A DNA stretch of 64,000 nucleotides from Istiophorus platypterus. Taxonomy: Eukaryota > Chordata > Actinopteri > Istiophoriformes > Istiophoridae. Shown in pieces: positions 26,819 through 40,754 of this stretch (the first letter of the stretch is position 1; each line of letters begins with the position of its first letter). The position numbers were made by a program, and so were the translations under genes. The DNA lies in NCBI GenBank assembly GCA_016859345.1, contig CM029115.1, positions 10,981,501 to 11,045,500 of the forward strand, read 5' to 3'. The notes under the pieces are model-generated. The model saw only the letters and a program-made list of their open reading frames with translations, ran no database searches and was not told the DNA's origin.

Positions 26819-27012
26819 CACATGGGCGTCTGTGTGTGGCAGGTATGATAGTTTGATTCCTTGCCTACACATTGAAATATCATTTAGTGAGACACTGAGC
26901 ACCAATTGCCCCCGATGGCCAGCAGTGGCAATCTGACGTGTGTTTATGTGAATGAAAGGGACCACATAAAGAACTTTGATATAAAAGCGCTATGTAAATA
27001 CAGTCCATTTAC
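26819..27012 (+). repeat. tRNA-derived SINE, diverged copy
   Basis: The block order matches a SINE that I recognise as very common in teleosts. A degenerate RNA polymerase III B-box (AGTTTGATTCC, near 26850-26860, versus GGTTCGATTCC) comes first. It is followed by GAGACACTGAGCACCAATTG and CCCCCGATGGCCAGCAGTGG (about 26890-26930), GTTTATGTGAATGAAAGGGA, and the ending AAAAGCGCTATGTAAATACAG with TCCATTTAC (to 27012). The A-box end is poorly preserved. It is inactive by divergence, on the same strand as mctp1. Confidence 0.75.
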
Positions 27013-27375
27013 TGTTCGTAGACTATGTGTACCCCTTATTGGTACTACTGCTGCTGAAACCCTACATGTCCCTTTTGTACGTTAATTTCTTCTTTGTCTC
27101 AGTAATTCATCTCCACGTGCTTAGTACATTAAGTTACTGTCTCCTTGTTACATTGGTTAATAAAACAGATATGCAATCTTTATAAAATGTCCAGCTGGTG
27201 ACAGACTGGTGGAGATAAAACCAGCTCTCTCACTGGCTAAGCATCTGTAGATGTTTGAGACAGCAGCTGGTGGCGAGTTCATGGTTGAGCCCTGTTACCG
27301 TTTTTTTGATATCGCTCCATCCCAGTGGATTACTTGGTCTACTTGGTCTAAGTTGTGTGTGCGTGAGTGACAGAG

Positions 27376-27484
27376 AGGTGGTGGTGGTGGGGGGGGTTGA
27401 GCCTGAGTGACTGCCTGTGGGGTATGCAAGAACCTCACTGCCGGTTGCCCTTTGCTGTGTGTGAGTGTGTGTGCGTGTGTGTGT
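27376..27484 (+). repeat. GGT/GT-rich simple-sequence region
   Basis: (GGT)n running into eight G residues (27376-27397), then GTGTGAGTGTGTGTGCGTGTGT from about 27457. These are two neighbouring low-complexity tracts. Confidence 0.8.
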
Positions 27485-28159
27485 CGGTGTCTGTGAGCGA
27501 CGTACAGAGGGAGCGGGTGTGTGTCTTGCTCATATAGGAGTGTAAGCCAGCAGCAGCAGCAGTAGTACAGCGGAGCGTGGTCTGTGTCTGGATGTTTGCA
27601 CTGCCTCTCCCAGCAGCGGAATGAAGCCTTACTGTAGGTAATCATACATATACAAATATACACAGTGCTGTTTTGACTGTTTTTGTCTATCTGCTGCTAT
27701 TCCATTTGCTATTCATATTTGTGTACTGATGTTTCTTGATTGTTATGTTGGTGGACTGAGTGTCAAGGCAGATAGTGGCTGCACAGGAGGGTTCTCTTCC
27801 ACGAGTCTGCAGTCCAGAGGATTTTTTGACAGTTGTGTGAAATGAGGTGATGAAGGGATTGAAATATGCTATTGATCACTGAAATTTTTTCCATTACTTC
27901 AGCACGTTCACACTGCATGCAGAACACATTTTCATACAGCATTTTCATAAACCCGAGTGCCTGCTTTGTTAAGTGGCAATTTGAACTCAGTGTTGCCAAT
28001 AGAAGGCACTGGCCATCTTTACACTGTGTACATGATTGTCTGTGTAGCGGGGGATGGCAGGGTGGAGGTGCAGTGGGTGTGTCGTGTCCAGTTTCCAATA
28101 GTGTGGAACCTGAGCTGTTTGCTAGTATGACATGACATGGGACTGTAAGTCAGACCCTA

Positions 28160-28215
28160 GAAAGCGAGGGGGAAAATGAGGGACAGAGAGAGAAAGAGAG
28201 AGAGAGAAGGGGGAT
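28160..28215 (+). repeat. (GA)n purine tract
   Basis: GAGAGAGAAAGAGAGAGAGA preceded and followed by G/A-rich sequence. Confidence 0.85.
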
Positions 28216-31200
28216 GAACAGAAGGAAAAAACAGGAACATGAACCGTAAGTGTGGGAAATTGAAGAAGAACTTGGCATTTAGAAATGTGAGACAAATGAT
28301 GCAGTTGAGGACAGATGCCTACTTGTGCTTCCACCTTCACCAGATAATGCATAAAGAAAAAAAAAAAGATTGGAAATTTGAGGGAGAGCATTCCCATGGG
28401 TGAGGAGAGAGAGCTTGTGTATCCCTCACCCCACCTACGACTCATGCTCCTGATCCACACCACTCTGCCTGGCTTTTCAGCCGCAGCCTCGCTCCCTTAT
28501 TTCCTGTTGCAAAGGCTGGGTGCTGAACGTGCGCAGAATGGCAGCAAAATAACCATGACACTGAGGTGGAGTGGGGGGGATGTTGGGATAGATAAAGATG
28601 GAGGAAGAAAAAGACAAGACGCAAGAGGAGGAATTAGGATTGAGGCAAGGTAACAGAGAAAAGAGAGAGAAGAGACTACAGCAGGTGGAAGTAGAGGGGA
28701 TAGCCTGAGGATGGTGAGAAGAGAAATTGTCTGGTGAGAGGAAGTGAGGGCCTCTCTCTGCTGAGAGGAACACTTCCATCAGACAAATGCTGGATACATT
28801 GCAGGATTTCTTCCTGCATCCTTAGATTGTTGAGGCTTTCCTCGATTTCAAAGATCAGTTCGAGGCAAGAGAGCATTTGAGAAAACAAAGTCATTGTCAC
28901 ATAACCAATATTTCTGTCATCTAAGAATAATGAAATATTTTCAGTCGCTTCCAAGGAGAGCAAAAAAAAAGCAGCAACTTGTGACAGAATTCCTGAATAG
29001 CATTTCTTGTTACTGCTCACATGCCCAGTATGGTACATGCATAATGCACACTCTGAAGTTCTCCTGGGAGGGACTAACACGTTTTAGAAGCAAGTGCAGC
29101 ATCCACTTTTATGTGGAATGTTACGTATCTGAGGTGTGAATGAATCATTCATTTTGTCATATACATTGTATGCACTGCATTACATTGGTGAAATAAGTCC
29201 ACATAAAAGCCAGTAACAGAAGATAAGATGTTAGTAAATAGCTGAGGGTAATTTTGAAGTTTAGGCTGCTGGATTAGAAAAAAAAAAAAAAATCATTATT
29301 CAATTATGCTATCTTGGCTCACACATTGAATTTCAAAATTTTAAAAGAACTTCCAAACTAGGAATGATTACCTGTCAGCATGCCTAGCAGAGTTCAGAAA
29401 CAGCCAACATATGCAGCATTGCTGTTGTATATGCTCCTGTTGGGCAGACCTGGAGAGGAGGAGGCTCTTGCACGTATGATAGATTAGCTACAGTTGCAAA
29501 CTTTGGTAGGTTATTTTACTGATTTTGTAGCAGCTCAACGTGAAAAAAGCCAGATTGTTTCATTTGGTACCAATACCATTAAAACTAAAAACATTTAAGA
29601 TAGCAAATTGCAAGTAAATTGAGCTTTGTAGCAGACGCTCTCTGCGTGGTTTTGTTCATTTCTTAGTGTTGAATGAAGTGTCACGATCAATAGTATCCTG
29701 TGGGGTGAAGAGCAGCTGCAGCTACCTTCCTCTGTACGCAAATTGGGCTATGGGGGATTCTTAGACAGGTGAATTTTGTTCAAGAGCTTTCTGGCACCTA
29801 GGAATTCATGCGCTTTTCATGCAGTAGCAAAATCTCTCAGATGAGTTGTTCCCAATTAGAGTCTAATTAAAAATGTCCACCATGCTTGTGTTTGTGTTTA
29901 TGAATCAGATAACCTCATTGTCTCTCCATATTAATTTATTCTGCTCCTTCTCTCATAATTTCAGTGTCTCTTTTCATTACATGGCACATCGCTTCACATC
30001 TATCACCTGCTCATTGCAGTTGTACAATCTACTCCTACAATTCCTCTCAGCTCTCCATGCTAGTAGTTTTTTCCAAAAGCTAATGGTGTAAAGGGTATAC
30101 ACTCCTGTCATTCTGCCAGTTGGCTTGTTTGCCAGTGTTGAGGTTGTACCACAGTCTTTGATCAGCGCCATCCTCATGGTGTGTAGAGATGACGCTTGCT
30201 GGCAAAGAGACAAACAGCTCTATGTAGAAAAACATGTTGGTTCGATTTGATTTTCAGTTTGCAGGTATATTGCTGAAGAGATTATTTGCAACAAAATTGA
30301 TTTAGTTTAATGATTAGATTCATCAGTCCATAAAGAAATATTTTATGAAGATCTATGAAGGTCCATAAATAGATAATCGGAGTGCTGCCAGCCCATCTGG
30401 TCAATGCTCTTAACCTTTTACAGAGCAGCAGGTGCGGGATATCATATAAGAGGAGTAGCTTAAACCACTAGTCTTTCTTCTAAATACTGCAGCTTCCACT
30501 ATTTATGTTGTACATTTCTATCATTTCATATTAATTGCCCCACCATAACATGTAAAGCTCCCACATCATTTCAGAAAAAGAAGCAGATGTCTATTATTTA
30601 AAAAAGAGGAAAGAAAAGAAAATCATCCAAATAGATGCTGTGGTTAAGCAGTGCATTAAACACAGCATCTATTAATATCTGAGGAAATGCTGCGCAGACC
30701 GTTACTTTAGAATCATAATTCTAAAATATGATGGTGAGGGGAGGTTTTGCTGCCTTGTTACAAATATTGAATATAATATATCTGGATGTATTCTCCTTTG
30801 GCCAACAAAGGGGAAAAACAATAGGAAATGAGGAAAATGATGGACAGAATTTCCCTTTAGCCTCAGCATTATTCATGGTAGGTGCAGCATACAAGACAAA
30901 AATGCTAATGCCACTAGAAGCTCTGCGAGCCTCTGTTCAGTAAGATTTATGACTCATAAGGGAACTGCAACATTTAAATTAGAGGATAACCTTTTTATTT
31001 TCACATGTCTTGAGTTCCCATTTGGAAAACACTATCTCACAGGAATATGAAGTCAGGGAGTGTAGGTGATAATAAACAAAAGTTGTGGTGAGTTTAAAGG
31101 GTATAAAAAAAAAATCAATGTTAGATGCTGGCACTGGTGCTGTTTTATACATCTTGAAGTATGCAGTATTTATCAGTCCAGGACAGCATACCTATTACAA

Positions 31201-32400
31201 CAATTAATTTGTTATGAATTTTTCAAGTTATAAATCATGCTTTAGTATGCAGGAAGTGGCATATGAATAGGTGTTACCAATTATTTACGTCTTGTTCTGT
31301 GGGACTTCCACAGAACGAGAAAAAAAATCAAGCAAGATGAAAAAAGAGCTGTTTTTTTTAAAATCCAAACTAAAAAAATACCAAACCCAAAAGACCCATT
31401 GATTTTACCCCTATTAAATCAAATACATGTACAGTATATCATGGAGCAATATGCATATTTGGCTCATAAGCACTGGTTGATTTTCATAGAACCAAGCTAC
31501 TTTGAAAGAGCAATGTAATGAAGTCAGTCCAGTCAAATGAATTCAAATTACTCTTAGTGGTTGTCATTTTGTGATTAATGTTGTTTCGGTGCACAATCAG
31601 TCTGTGGCTTGTTAAACAGTGGCACTTTTATTAGCTTTAATAATAACTAGATGTATAGATCACCATTGTAATGAAAAATACCAAAGCATCTAGTCATATT
31701 AGTGTCCAACAGCAATTATACTGAAAGATCTGAAAGATCTATCAATGTTATTAGTAGTTATTATTATCTATAGTATGATTAACTTCATTGTTTGTAGATG
31801 CACATATCTTTTTCAAGGAGTATAGTTGTGCAGTCGTCATGCAAATTACTGAAGAGATACATTCAACAGATAATGAGAGATAGTATTCACCATTCAAGAT
31901 TATAATTGATAATGCATTAGGAGTGATGTTTATTATATGGTGGAAAAATAATATTGAAAGGAATCTTTAATGCTTGGAGCCCTAAATGTTTACAGTACAG
32001 TGTTTACGGTGGGAATCGGACGGTGATGCTTCAAAAAAGTACATCAGCAACCTTTTTGGACGGATTCTGTTCTGCCGGGAAATTGCTGAGTCAGCAACCA
32101 GAGGCCTGGATCAACGTGTTCCTGACAGATGTGCTCTGCTGTGTTCAGAGCTGCACTCTGCTCTGTTTGTGAGTGAGGTCACCATGATCTCAGACTGGCA
32201 TTGACTCGCTTCTGGTTGGTGGACAGGTTGGGCTGACAGCAGGGCGACCGGCTTGCCTTCCTGCGATGTTAGCAACACTTGATGCTCCCAGCTCAGTTAG
32301 TCATCCCACCAAATTCAGTTTTGACAAACACATGGGGGAAAGCTGCTAATGCTCTGCCGTCTGCCAATATGTTGGTAGTGTGAGAGATGCTTCCTCCTTG

Positions 32401-32419
32401 TTTTTTTTTTTTTTTTTTT
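32401..32419 (+). repeat. poly-T run (19 T)
   Basis: Uninterrupted T run. It is not linked to a recognised retroelement. Confidence 0.9.
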
Positions 32420-35400
32420 CCGATCTCATTGAATTAGTTTTTGTCCACTTTCCTACCAAAAAGACTGTTGGTCTTTTGGTCAGTACCTGTCCTCATGTTC
32501 CACTTATCAGAGTTCCTGCTCTTTCCTGTTCCCGTCTTTCATGTTGTCGTGACATCACTGTCTAGTCACCGCTTTTCAACTGTCAGCTGTGTTGCTTTCA
32601 TCCATCTGCACCTCTTATTTCTTTTTTTAAGCTGCCCGTCTTCCTCTCTGTCTCTCTTGAATGCTTTCTACCCCCCTACTCTTATTTCAGCTCCTCCGCC
32701 TCTGTCTTTGTCACTCAGTGGAAGATGCTTCCTTTTCATTATTTATGGAGGGTTGCTGCGTTATTTAGCTGTCAGATGCAGCAGACAAGAGAGTTGTCTC
32801 TCTAGCAATAACCGGTACTGAATTCCAGGCAAATTAGTACCTCATATGTCCTTGTCAATGTGCCTGTTAATGTAATTTGTCACACCAGACATTATGAGTT
32901 ACCTATCAGCAGAATGTGTTGCAAAGTTAGGATGTGTTGCATGTGTTAGGCAAAGTTAGGTCCAATACAGCTGCATCAGAAGGTGGTTTTGACACATTTA
33001 ACATTTTTACTTGGCACAGTTTATGGAGATGTGTTAAAAATGTCACTTTTCTTTTTGTGGGTTTCCCTTTGAGGTCCAGCGAGGCATCTCTACATAAACA
33101 CTGTGTGATATAATAAAGTTGAAGCTACGACTGGTAAAAAATTTACCCTGTTCAGCTCAGTCAGTCGCATCTGTGACACGGAAGTGTAAAATTGTAATTA
33201 AAACAGGGCTCTATGTCATATCTGTGACCAGAATAAAAGGATCCTTTAACAAATTCAACTGACTCACCCCATGGATCCCATTTTACATCCTTTAAGTAGT
33301 ATTCAGACAATATAATTGTCACACTGCCATTCTTTCATTTAGGCCACTGTAAACCTTTTTACAGACAAAAAAAGTCTTCTGCTGTGCTTAATTGGGCTTT
33401 TGAAACATTGTCTACCACACAAGAAGACCATGTCCATCAAGTCACATAAAATATGGATACTTACAAAATGTCAAGATTTTTCTTTGCTTTGGTACTTAGG
33501 CACTTAAATACTTGGCTTGAACACTTAACATTAAAATTCTTGTCTACTGTTGTACTTTTACTCCCCTAATCTTTTCCTCAGCATCCATTCTTCAATCAAA
33601 CTTAATAAACTAAATGTTTTTAACTGAACAAATATATTTTGAGCTTAATCCCAATCTATAGACTGGACTACTGATTTACAAATCTCTAGCCTGATGTAAT
33701 GTTAATCTTGCTCATCATGGGATTTGCGATGTAAGAGGCTCTCCCCCATTCTCGTCTCCTCCCATATATGACGTAGTGTAATCGGCCAACCACCAGTTTC
33801 ACCATTAACCAAAGTGGGCCAAGCCACAAAGCTCAGCCCTGACATCTGGTACAACTGGGAGGGGAGGGTCTTCAGACAGCTGGCAGAAAGGATGGAAACT
33901 GGTTTACTGTCCTGGGTTAGATTATTCAAACACAGGGGCCGACTGGGGTGACGTTAAGAGTGGTGGTAAAGAGGGTGATGTTGATATCTCGGTTGTTAGA
34001 AAGAGCAGAGCGTGTAGTCATTATGGGGCGCTGCTCCATGTCTCCCACCCTACTCTTTCATCTCTCATTCTCAGTCTATTTTCTCCTCTCGTAGCCTCTT
34101 TCTTTCATTATCTCTCTCCTTCTTTCTGCTCTGTGCAGATATTTCTGATGTAAGGTTTAACATTGGACATGAACCAGGCTTTTAAGTGTAACCACTATGT
34201 TCCCCAATTCCCTTTAGCAATGCTGCAATGCATAGAGACATAATTACATAAGGGAACAAACACAAACAATTACATTTACTGTCAGCACACTCAAGCTTTA
34301 GGTTCACTGGCTGGATAATTTCAATGAATTCTGACAAGACGGCAAGTCTGACGCCCAGAGACTGTCAGTTCTTAAGCAGGATTCCTTTCTCATCTATTCT
34401 GTCTCTGCCTCAGCTCCGACTAACATGTATTTACTGCAAATGTAACAAAAAAATGACAGAATAATTCTCTGCATTTCAGATTATCTCTATCACATTTAAA
34501 GTTTTAATCATTTACGCACATCATATATTGCTCCATCTTTCTGTTTTCATAATTACACCTAATTCAGTGTTAAATTTATGTGCAGTGTGTGTAAACATAC
34601 CTTATTACAGTTCCAGCATTGTGTTTCAAGGTAGTAAAAAGTTCCCTTCTTTTTCTTCACCAGCAGTCAGCTTGACATTGTCCTTGGGGCTTTGAAGCCC
34701 TGGGGATACCCTAACCTGCTTTGGGATGTATCCAGCAGTCCTGCTACTCTGTACAGATTGTCAAAGGAGACTCAAATCAGCTCAGAAACTTCTTTCCTCA
34801 TTTGATTCTCTCAGCCCCTGTCTTTGTTCACAAATACTCATGCAAGCACAAGCAAACTAACCCAAAGTCTGCATGTACCAGAGGCCACGTTTAGGTGTTT
34901 TAGTTGTCACGACTGCTACTGACCACAGACCGATGGGAGACTGTAGTGTCAGTGTCGTGTTTATCATCAAGAGGTGGCACTGCAGGAACAGACTGAGAAA
35001 GAAGTCTTGTGCCTGATGCTGTTCATGACCAACAATGAAAATGGGTCAAATTAGGGCTAAGCACTGTCCATTTTTGTTAAAAAAAAATGGACAAAAATAA
35101 AAATGCATTTGCACTTCATACTTAATGTTAAGTCACTTAAATCTGTCTTCAGTAGTTATAATCCTTTTACTCATCATTCATTGTGTTCTATCTAATGGAG
35201 CTCACATCTGTAAGATTAATACCCGCTGCTTGCTCTTGTAATGATATTTGCAGGATTTTAAAGGATTAATGTTTGGTAGTTTAATGACATTTCCAGAGGA
35301 GCCATTATTTGATTAAGAGCCCTTTGGGTGTTCATTCATCTCCTACGAAGTAGTTCTTTTGTATCACTTATGTATAAAGATCTATTGATTGCGGTCATGG

Positions 35401-35998
35401 ATGGATGCATGTTGATGACTGTAAGACAGTAATCCTCTGGAAGGCAATCACCTGTTAACCGTGGAACTGCAGGACAGTGGGGGGAAAAAATGTGATTTTT
35501 GCAAAGGAGGGATTTTCACTGCGCTGAGAATTCTAAGATGTCCGCCTCTCTGAAATCCATAACTGCCTTTTTCAAGACGTGATAGGGTTGAGGATAAACC
35601 TGTTTCAAGAACATTATGTTAAATTCATGACTTCAGCTTTAATTAGAGGAATCACTAACGTGTGATGTTAGGTGTAAAGCACTTTTAAAGTCCGTCGAAT
35701 CCATAGCTAATGTTGTGCTTTTGTCAAGTGGAAGTTGCTGTATTTTCTACCGAAATGATAAAGCCACTGAAAATCTCATATTTTTCTGAAAGCTCTGGTA
35801 TCCTCAGTTAAGTAATATGGAGGTCTCTGGAAAGAAAGGAAATACTGATGCACAATGTCGGTTTAGGTCCATCAGTCAAGGTATAACTCTAATTTATGAG
35901 TTGATTTAATAGACACACTTTATTATTCACACATTACCAAACTTTGTCATTCTACAACAGCCTAGCACTTACTTACACATCACTAATTGCTGTCTTCT

Positions 35999-36019
35999 TC
36001 ATATATATATATATATATA
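35999..36019 (+). repeat. (AT)n microsatellite
   Basis: About ten AT units followed by ACACAC. Confidence 0.9.
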
Positions 36020-38261
36020 CACACTCTATTTTCCATATTTACAGAGTAGAGCAACTCTTCAAATGTTAAACAATCAGATGAAAATGTTCCCTGAACAAAA
36101 TACAGTTTTTTAAATGTGTATATTATGTTTATTATGTAGATCATGTTGGCATGCAGCTTTTGTTACTTGACAGTTTCCCAGAGTTTGCTGCTATAGACAC
36201 ATTTCAGTTGGTTCACTTGCCAGCCTCAATGATCACTCATGGGTTTCAAATCTGGAAATATTTTCCATTGTCCCCTTTTGATCCCATAGGACGTGTACGG
36301 GACATGAGTAGACAGATGACAAACTGTTGCAGGAAGACCGGGCGGATGATGAAGCTATGGATTTAGCACAATGATGCTCTCTCTTTTGTCTATGGTTGTA
36401 AAACTGAAAACCATGACATATTGTTTTAGAATTTTTTTATCAAGTGCTTGGGAGTGGGTTTTTGATCTTGAGACTGAAGAATATACCGTGTTTGGACTTG
36501 CTCTCTACTTTTATGTTCTTCCTTTTGCTAAAAAGAAAATTGACATCTTATTTGTTGTTCAAATCTCATTTTAAATCCTCTCAATGCCATAAAAGTTATT
36601 GATTTCATGTTGATGACTATTTGGAATGAATATTCTTGAACTGACGTTCAACCATGTCATTGTACTATTTAATCACTACCATTCCATTTCTGTGACCTTA
36701 CCTGTTCCTCACTGGGTTTCTCTTTGGGTATCATGAACGATTGATAGATGGTCAAATATCACCGTTTGGGGTGTTAATTCATCATTATGCATCAGGATAA
36801 TGGGAACAGGTGGGGGAGACTATATTTTCACTTTAGCATGTCTCTCAGGGACATTCAGAGGGAAATGTGGATTTAATTGTAAACAAGTATGTCTGCAGTG
36901 CATGAATATAAATAAAAATTTAATTTCACCATCAACAGATTCAATATTCAGCATTTGTAATGCGTCAGATAGAAACTTAAATGCACTAATATAGTTTATC
37001 ACTGTTGACTCAGATATCTGTCAGGATTTTCGCTGTTATCTATTCAAACACATCGGTGTTTCGGCTGTTATCAGCGGGGCATCATACATACATACATGAT
37101 CAAGAGACTTATTGCCCCACTCTGAGATCAGCTTTATCTCTGAAGCTGTAAGTTATAGCGAAGAAGCGTACAGCACACTGCTAGACTGTTATTAAGAAAA
37201 GAACACACCAAAGAGACGTTTTATCTGGCTTGATGGGCTGCTGGCTGTGTACTTGATTGAGCCCCTCACTGGCTTAGTGTTTTGGCACATTACACATAAC
37301 CTGTCTGCAGGTACTCAGGAGAGGAGAAGCTCAGTTATGGCTCCGAGATAGTGGTATTTAATTGAGCATCTATTTTGACTGGGAAAGGGTAAACGGAGAA
37401 CATTTTTCAGGGTTTTGTGACTGGCTTGGCACGATGATTTATTTGAGTTGCCGACAAACACCTTTGCCAAATGTGACTAAGGCTTGCCGAATTGATATAT
37501 GGCTCAGGGGTTGTACAACATTTACATGCGTTCACTGTATTTAATTCATATATTCAGGTCAAGGTGTTTGTTTGAGTGGGAGATGAAACTTTTTCAGAAC
37601 ATTTCTTTAGGATAATCGAAGTCCAGAGGTAAATCAGGAGTGTCCATGTGATGCTTACATTCTTCAGCACATCAGTCTTCCAACTTTTTAACAAAGTTTT
37701 AAAGTATATTTTATGAATATTTCTGCTGCCTGCTGCCTGTAATTGTTAAGGCATTTTGTCTTTGTTGGTTCTGCAAACTCTGAGTTATTTTCAAAATGCA
37801 CAAGAAAGAGAGTTTACATTTTTTTTTTAAAGTGGCTGTGCAACTTTCACATTAGACGTCACGCAGTTACTTTACTTCAGGAGGGTCTTAAGGGAGAAAT
37901 GCACTGTAGTGCACTGTACCATAAGGCTGGAGAAACCTCAGGCTGAATTTCTTCTTCTCCACTATTGGCCTCCCCCATATATCCTATATTTAGATTCAGT
38001 GCATGAAAGACCCATTTCTAGCAATTCAATAGGCCTCACTGACAGACCTCAAGAGCCTTCCTTCCCTGTTAGTCTGTGTTCACAAGTGTCTGTGTACTGT
38101 AAGTGTGTTCATACATTTATGTGCCTGTGTTCTTTTCTTTGGTTCAGAGGCTGAGGGTAGAAATTGCAAAGCAACATATCCAAGGGAGTAGATCAGGTCA
38201 GTATTTGGCCAGTATTTATTACAGTTTCTAATGAACATTGGCCATTAATCTATCTAAATAG

Positions 38262-38295
38262 TCAGTGTAATGTCCTCTAAAGTGATGGAAACACG

Positions 38296-38379
<84 letters not shown>
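38262..38379 (+). repeat. microsatellite-associated repeat edge plus (GT)41
   Basis: GTCAGTGTAATGTCCTCTAA, then AGTGATGGAAACACGAC, leads directly into an uninterrupted GT run of about 82 bases (38298-38379). The same lead-in, nearly base for base, precedes the GT run at 55737-55773. The core is therefore a dispersed repeat whose 3' edge is the microsatellite, not unique DNA. Confidence 0.8.
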
Positions 38380-38384
<5 letters not shown>

Positions 38385-40696
38385 CACTATGTGCAAATGC
38401 AGAATTTATGAATCTATCTGTGTGTAGGTGTTTCATGTGTATGGTGCTGAGCTTACATGCCTTATCTTGGAAACCCTGAAATAACAGTCTGATAGATGAG
38501 TGTATATCCTGTGCAGGCAAACCATGTTAAGAGGCTCTGTGGCTTAAAATGAATCCATAAAAAGAAATAAAGGGATGACTGTAAAATATCACAACTCCGA
38601 CCGGGAGCTGCGTAAGGCTCAGACTACCTTTATGTAACACTCACCATTTCTTTTCACCTTATTCCTGTTTTTTTTTTTTTTTATCAGGGTTGAAAACAAG
38701 CAGGTATGCTTTATCTCAAACAGATAACAAACTTGTTTTTTCATTTATTAGGTTTTCAAGTAGTGTAGTATGTGTCTGTTTTTCCACTATAATGACAGAC
38801 ACACTATATGAAATACTTTTCATTTTCTGTTTTCTTTTATTATTGATTCATAATTTCCTACCTATAGGGTTTCCTCTTTACAGACTGAGTTGCATTAATC
38901 AAAACATGGTAATATTTTTGTCAAGACATTAAACAAAACATAATTGAAATAAGCTGAAAGTTTGGGCATTAATTACAACCCAGAGTCATTGAAATATACA
39001 CATTAATCATAATATTGTATTCTAGAATAAGACACTTAACATCTGAGTCTGAGCTGATCATTAAAACCACAAATTAATAAATTAGCTTAGGTTTTGGGTG
39101 GTCTGATTACTTGTTTACTTGATTACTTGTTGAGGCCTCAAGTCACCCAGAACACAATCACCAAATCCATGCATCTTTGTGTTTGTCTGCATGTTTGAAG
39201 TTTCCTCATTTTACATGATCAGTTAGAACCATGGGGAATCACTTAAACTTTCATTTGAAATACCCAGCTCTCATTATGGATGGATATTAGTCATATTTAG
39301 CAGAAACCTGTAGTTTAATCCTCACTGCTGCATGAAATATAAAAGTCTGCCAATATGTTGTTTTAAGTGTTTCACATTAAAGGGCTAACTGGTTGTAACA
39401 AAGCTGCTAAGAAAACTTAGGGAAACTTAGACATATCCTGGATTATATGTCACGACAGCAGTGCCTTCATAGAAGAGGAAGCATGTATTTAGCCTTGGGC
39501 ACTATGTGGAGCCAGACTCTCGTTTCTCACAGCGATGGCAGGTAATTTCCAGGCTCTGCAGCCCCATTCCTGCATAACAATATTGCTCATTAACAAGGAC
39601 ATCATGACAGTTCTCCTTCTGTTAGTAGAGATGCCACTTCCTGCTGCATGACATAAGACTGCTATTCATCCTTGCCTCTTCTATGGCGTGAAATCCTCCC
39701 TGAAGATCCAGTTTACTGTCTAACACTTGTCATCTATATAGTTTTTTATTTATGGTTCTTGGCTGACTTCCTCTGGGTTGAAAATCTCTGGGGAAATAAC
39801 TTAATGTCGTAATGTAATGAGTGTAGGTTTCTTTTGAGTGTCATATAAAAGCTGGATCAGATCAGCCCATGCATATCACAACAGGCAGTGCAATAGGCCA
39901 AATTTTGTATTTGAAAGTATTTTTATAATAACGGATGGAGGCTTTTTAGCATAACCCACGATAAATTCATTCCCATTTCAGCCAGTGACTTGCTCCTGTG
40001 CTGCAGTGACTGTAGTGTAGAACCAATGGGCACAGTATTTTAGGCTTACAGTCCATTTCATTCCCTTTCATGGTATTTACTGAAAACCAGGACCCAAGAG
40101 CTTCTCAAAGTCATAACCTGAACAGTTTGGAGGCAGTTTGCTACAACCTAAAATATGTTTTTACTATTCTTTTTTATTTTCTTTTCAATTTCAGGATGCT
40201 GTACAAATGTGTCAGTGAAAAAGTAATCAGGGCTATAAAATTCATCACCTCAACACCAAGCGTCAGTTTTCTGTTATATCGAATTTCACCTTGTACTATT
40301 AAAACTGTCACTATGATGAAGCTGCAGCATTGTGTGTGTGTCTTTGTGAGGGTTCTTGCACAGTGAAATTAATTAAAAGTTAGCCTCAGTTTGACTAAGT
40401 GTTTTTTATGGCTTCATAACATCCCTCAGAGCTGACCTGAAGCTCTCTGCAGTATATCCACATAATCTGCTGCTAACCCTCTTGAGCCCTGCTTCTTGGA
40501 TTGTAACCAGCAGGTAATATGCATTGTGTCTGGCTGGACTCTGTTGATGCGGAATAGCTTATTGAATATTTACTCTCATTTCAGAAGCACAGTACATCAT
40601 CTGTCTTATTTATTGATGAAGAGTTAGCTCCCCTCTCAGTAATTCATTGATGACAACCCGACACATTCACTCACAGAAACGGGAGGGAATGGGGTG

Positions 40697-40754
40697 TACA
40701 CACACACACACACGCATGCACGCACGCACACTCTCGCTCTCTCTCTCTCTCTCT
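40697..40754 (+). repeat. compound (CA)(CGCA)(CT) microsatellite
   Basis: CACACACACACACACGCATG, then CACGCACGCACAC, then a CTCTCGCTCTCTCTCTCT run. Confidence 0.9.

Larger units (their letters stand above)
27015..38255. other. intronic, no gene recognised
   Basis: AT-rich non-coding DNA. It contains GTG/G-rich and GT runs at about 27376-27484, a GA-rich tract at about 28160-28215, a 19-T run at 32401-32419, a 12-bp near-perfect hairpin at 31291-31319 and an (AT)n run at 35999-36019. No coding or RNA gene could be supported. Confidence 0.5.

Noticed and set aside
26851..26860. B-box-like sequence as a functional tRNA gene
   Set aside because: No cloverleaf or anticodon arm can be drawn. The surrounding blocks identify it as a diverged SINE.
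31291..31319. Hairpin CTTGTTCTGTGG/CCACAGAACGAG as a possible small RNA
   Set aside because: The stem is only about 12 bp with one mismatch, too short for a microRNA precursor, and there is no other support.
32441..32821. 126-codon hydrophobic + strand frame resembling a membrane protein
   Set aside because: The hydrophobicity comes from T/C-rich low-complexity DNA. No family, no consistent codon use.
38254..38520. Minus-strand frame with a long His-Thr repeat
   Set aside because: This is simply the translation of the GT microsatellite and the repeat edge next to it. The same applies to frames at 41648-41902 and 55676-55903.
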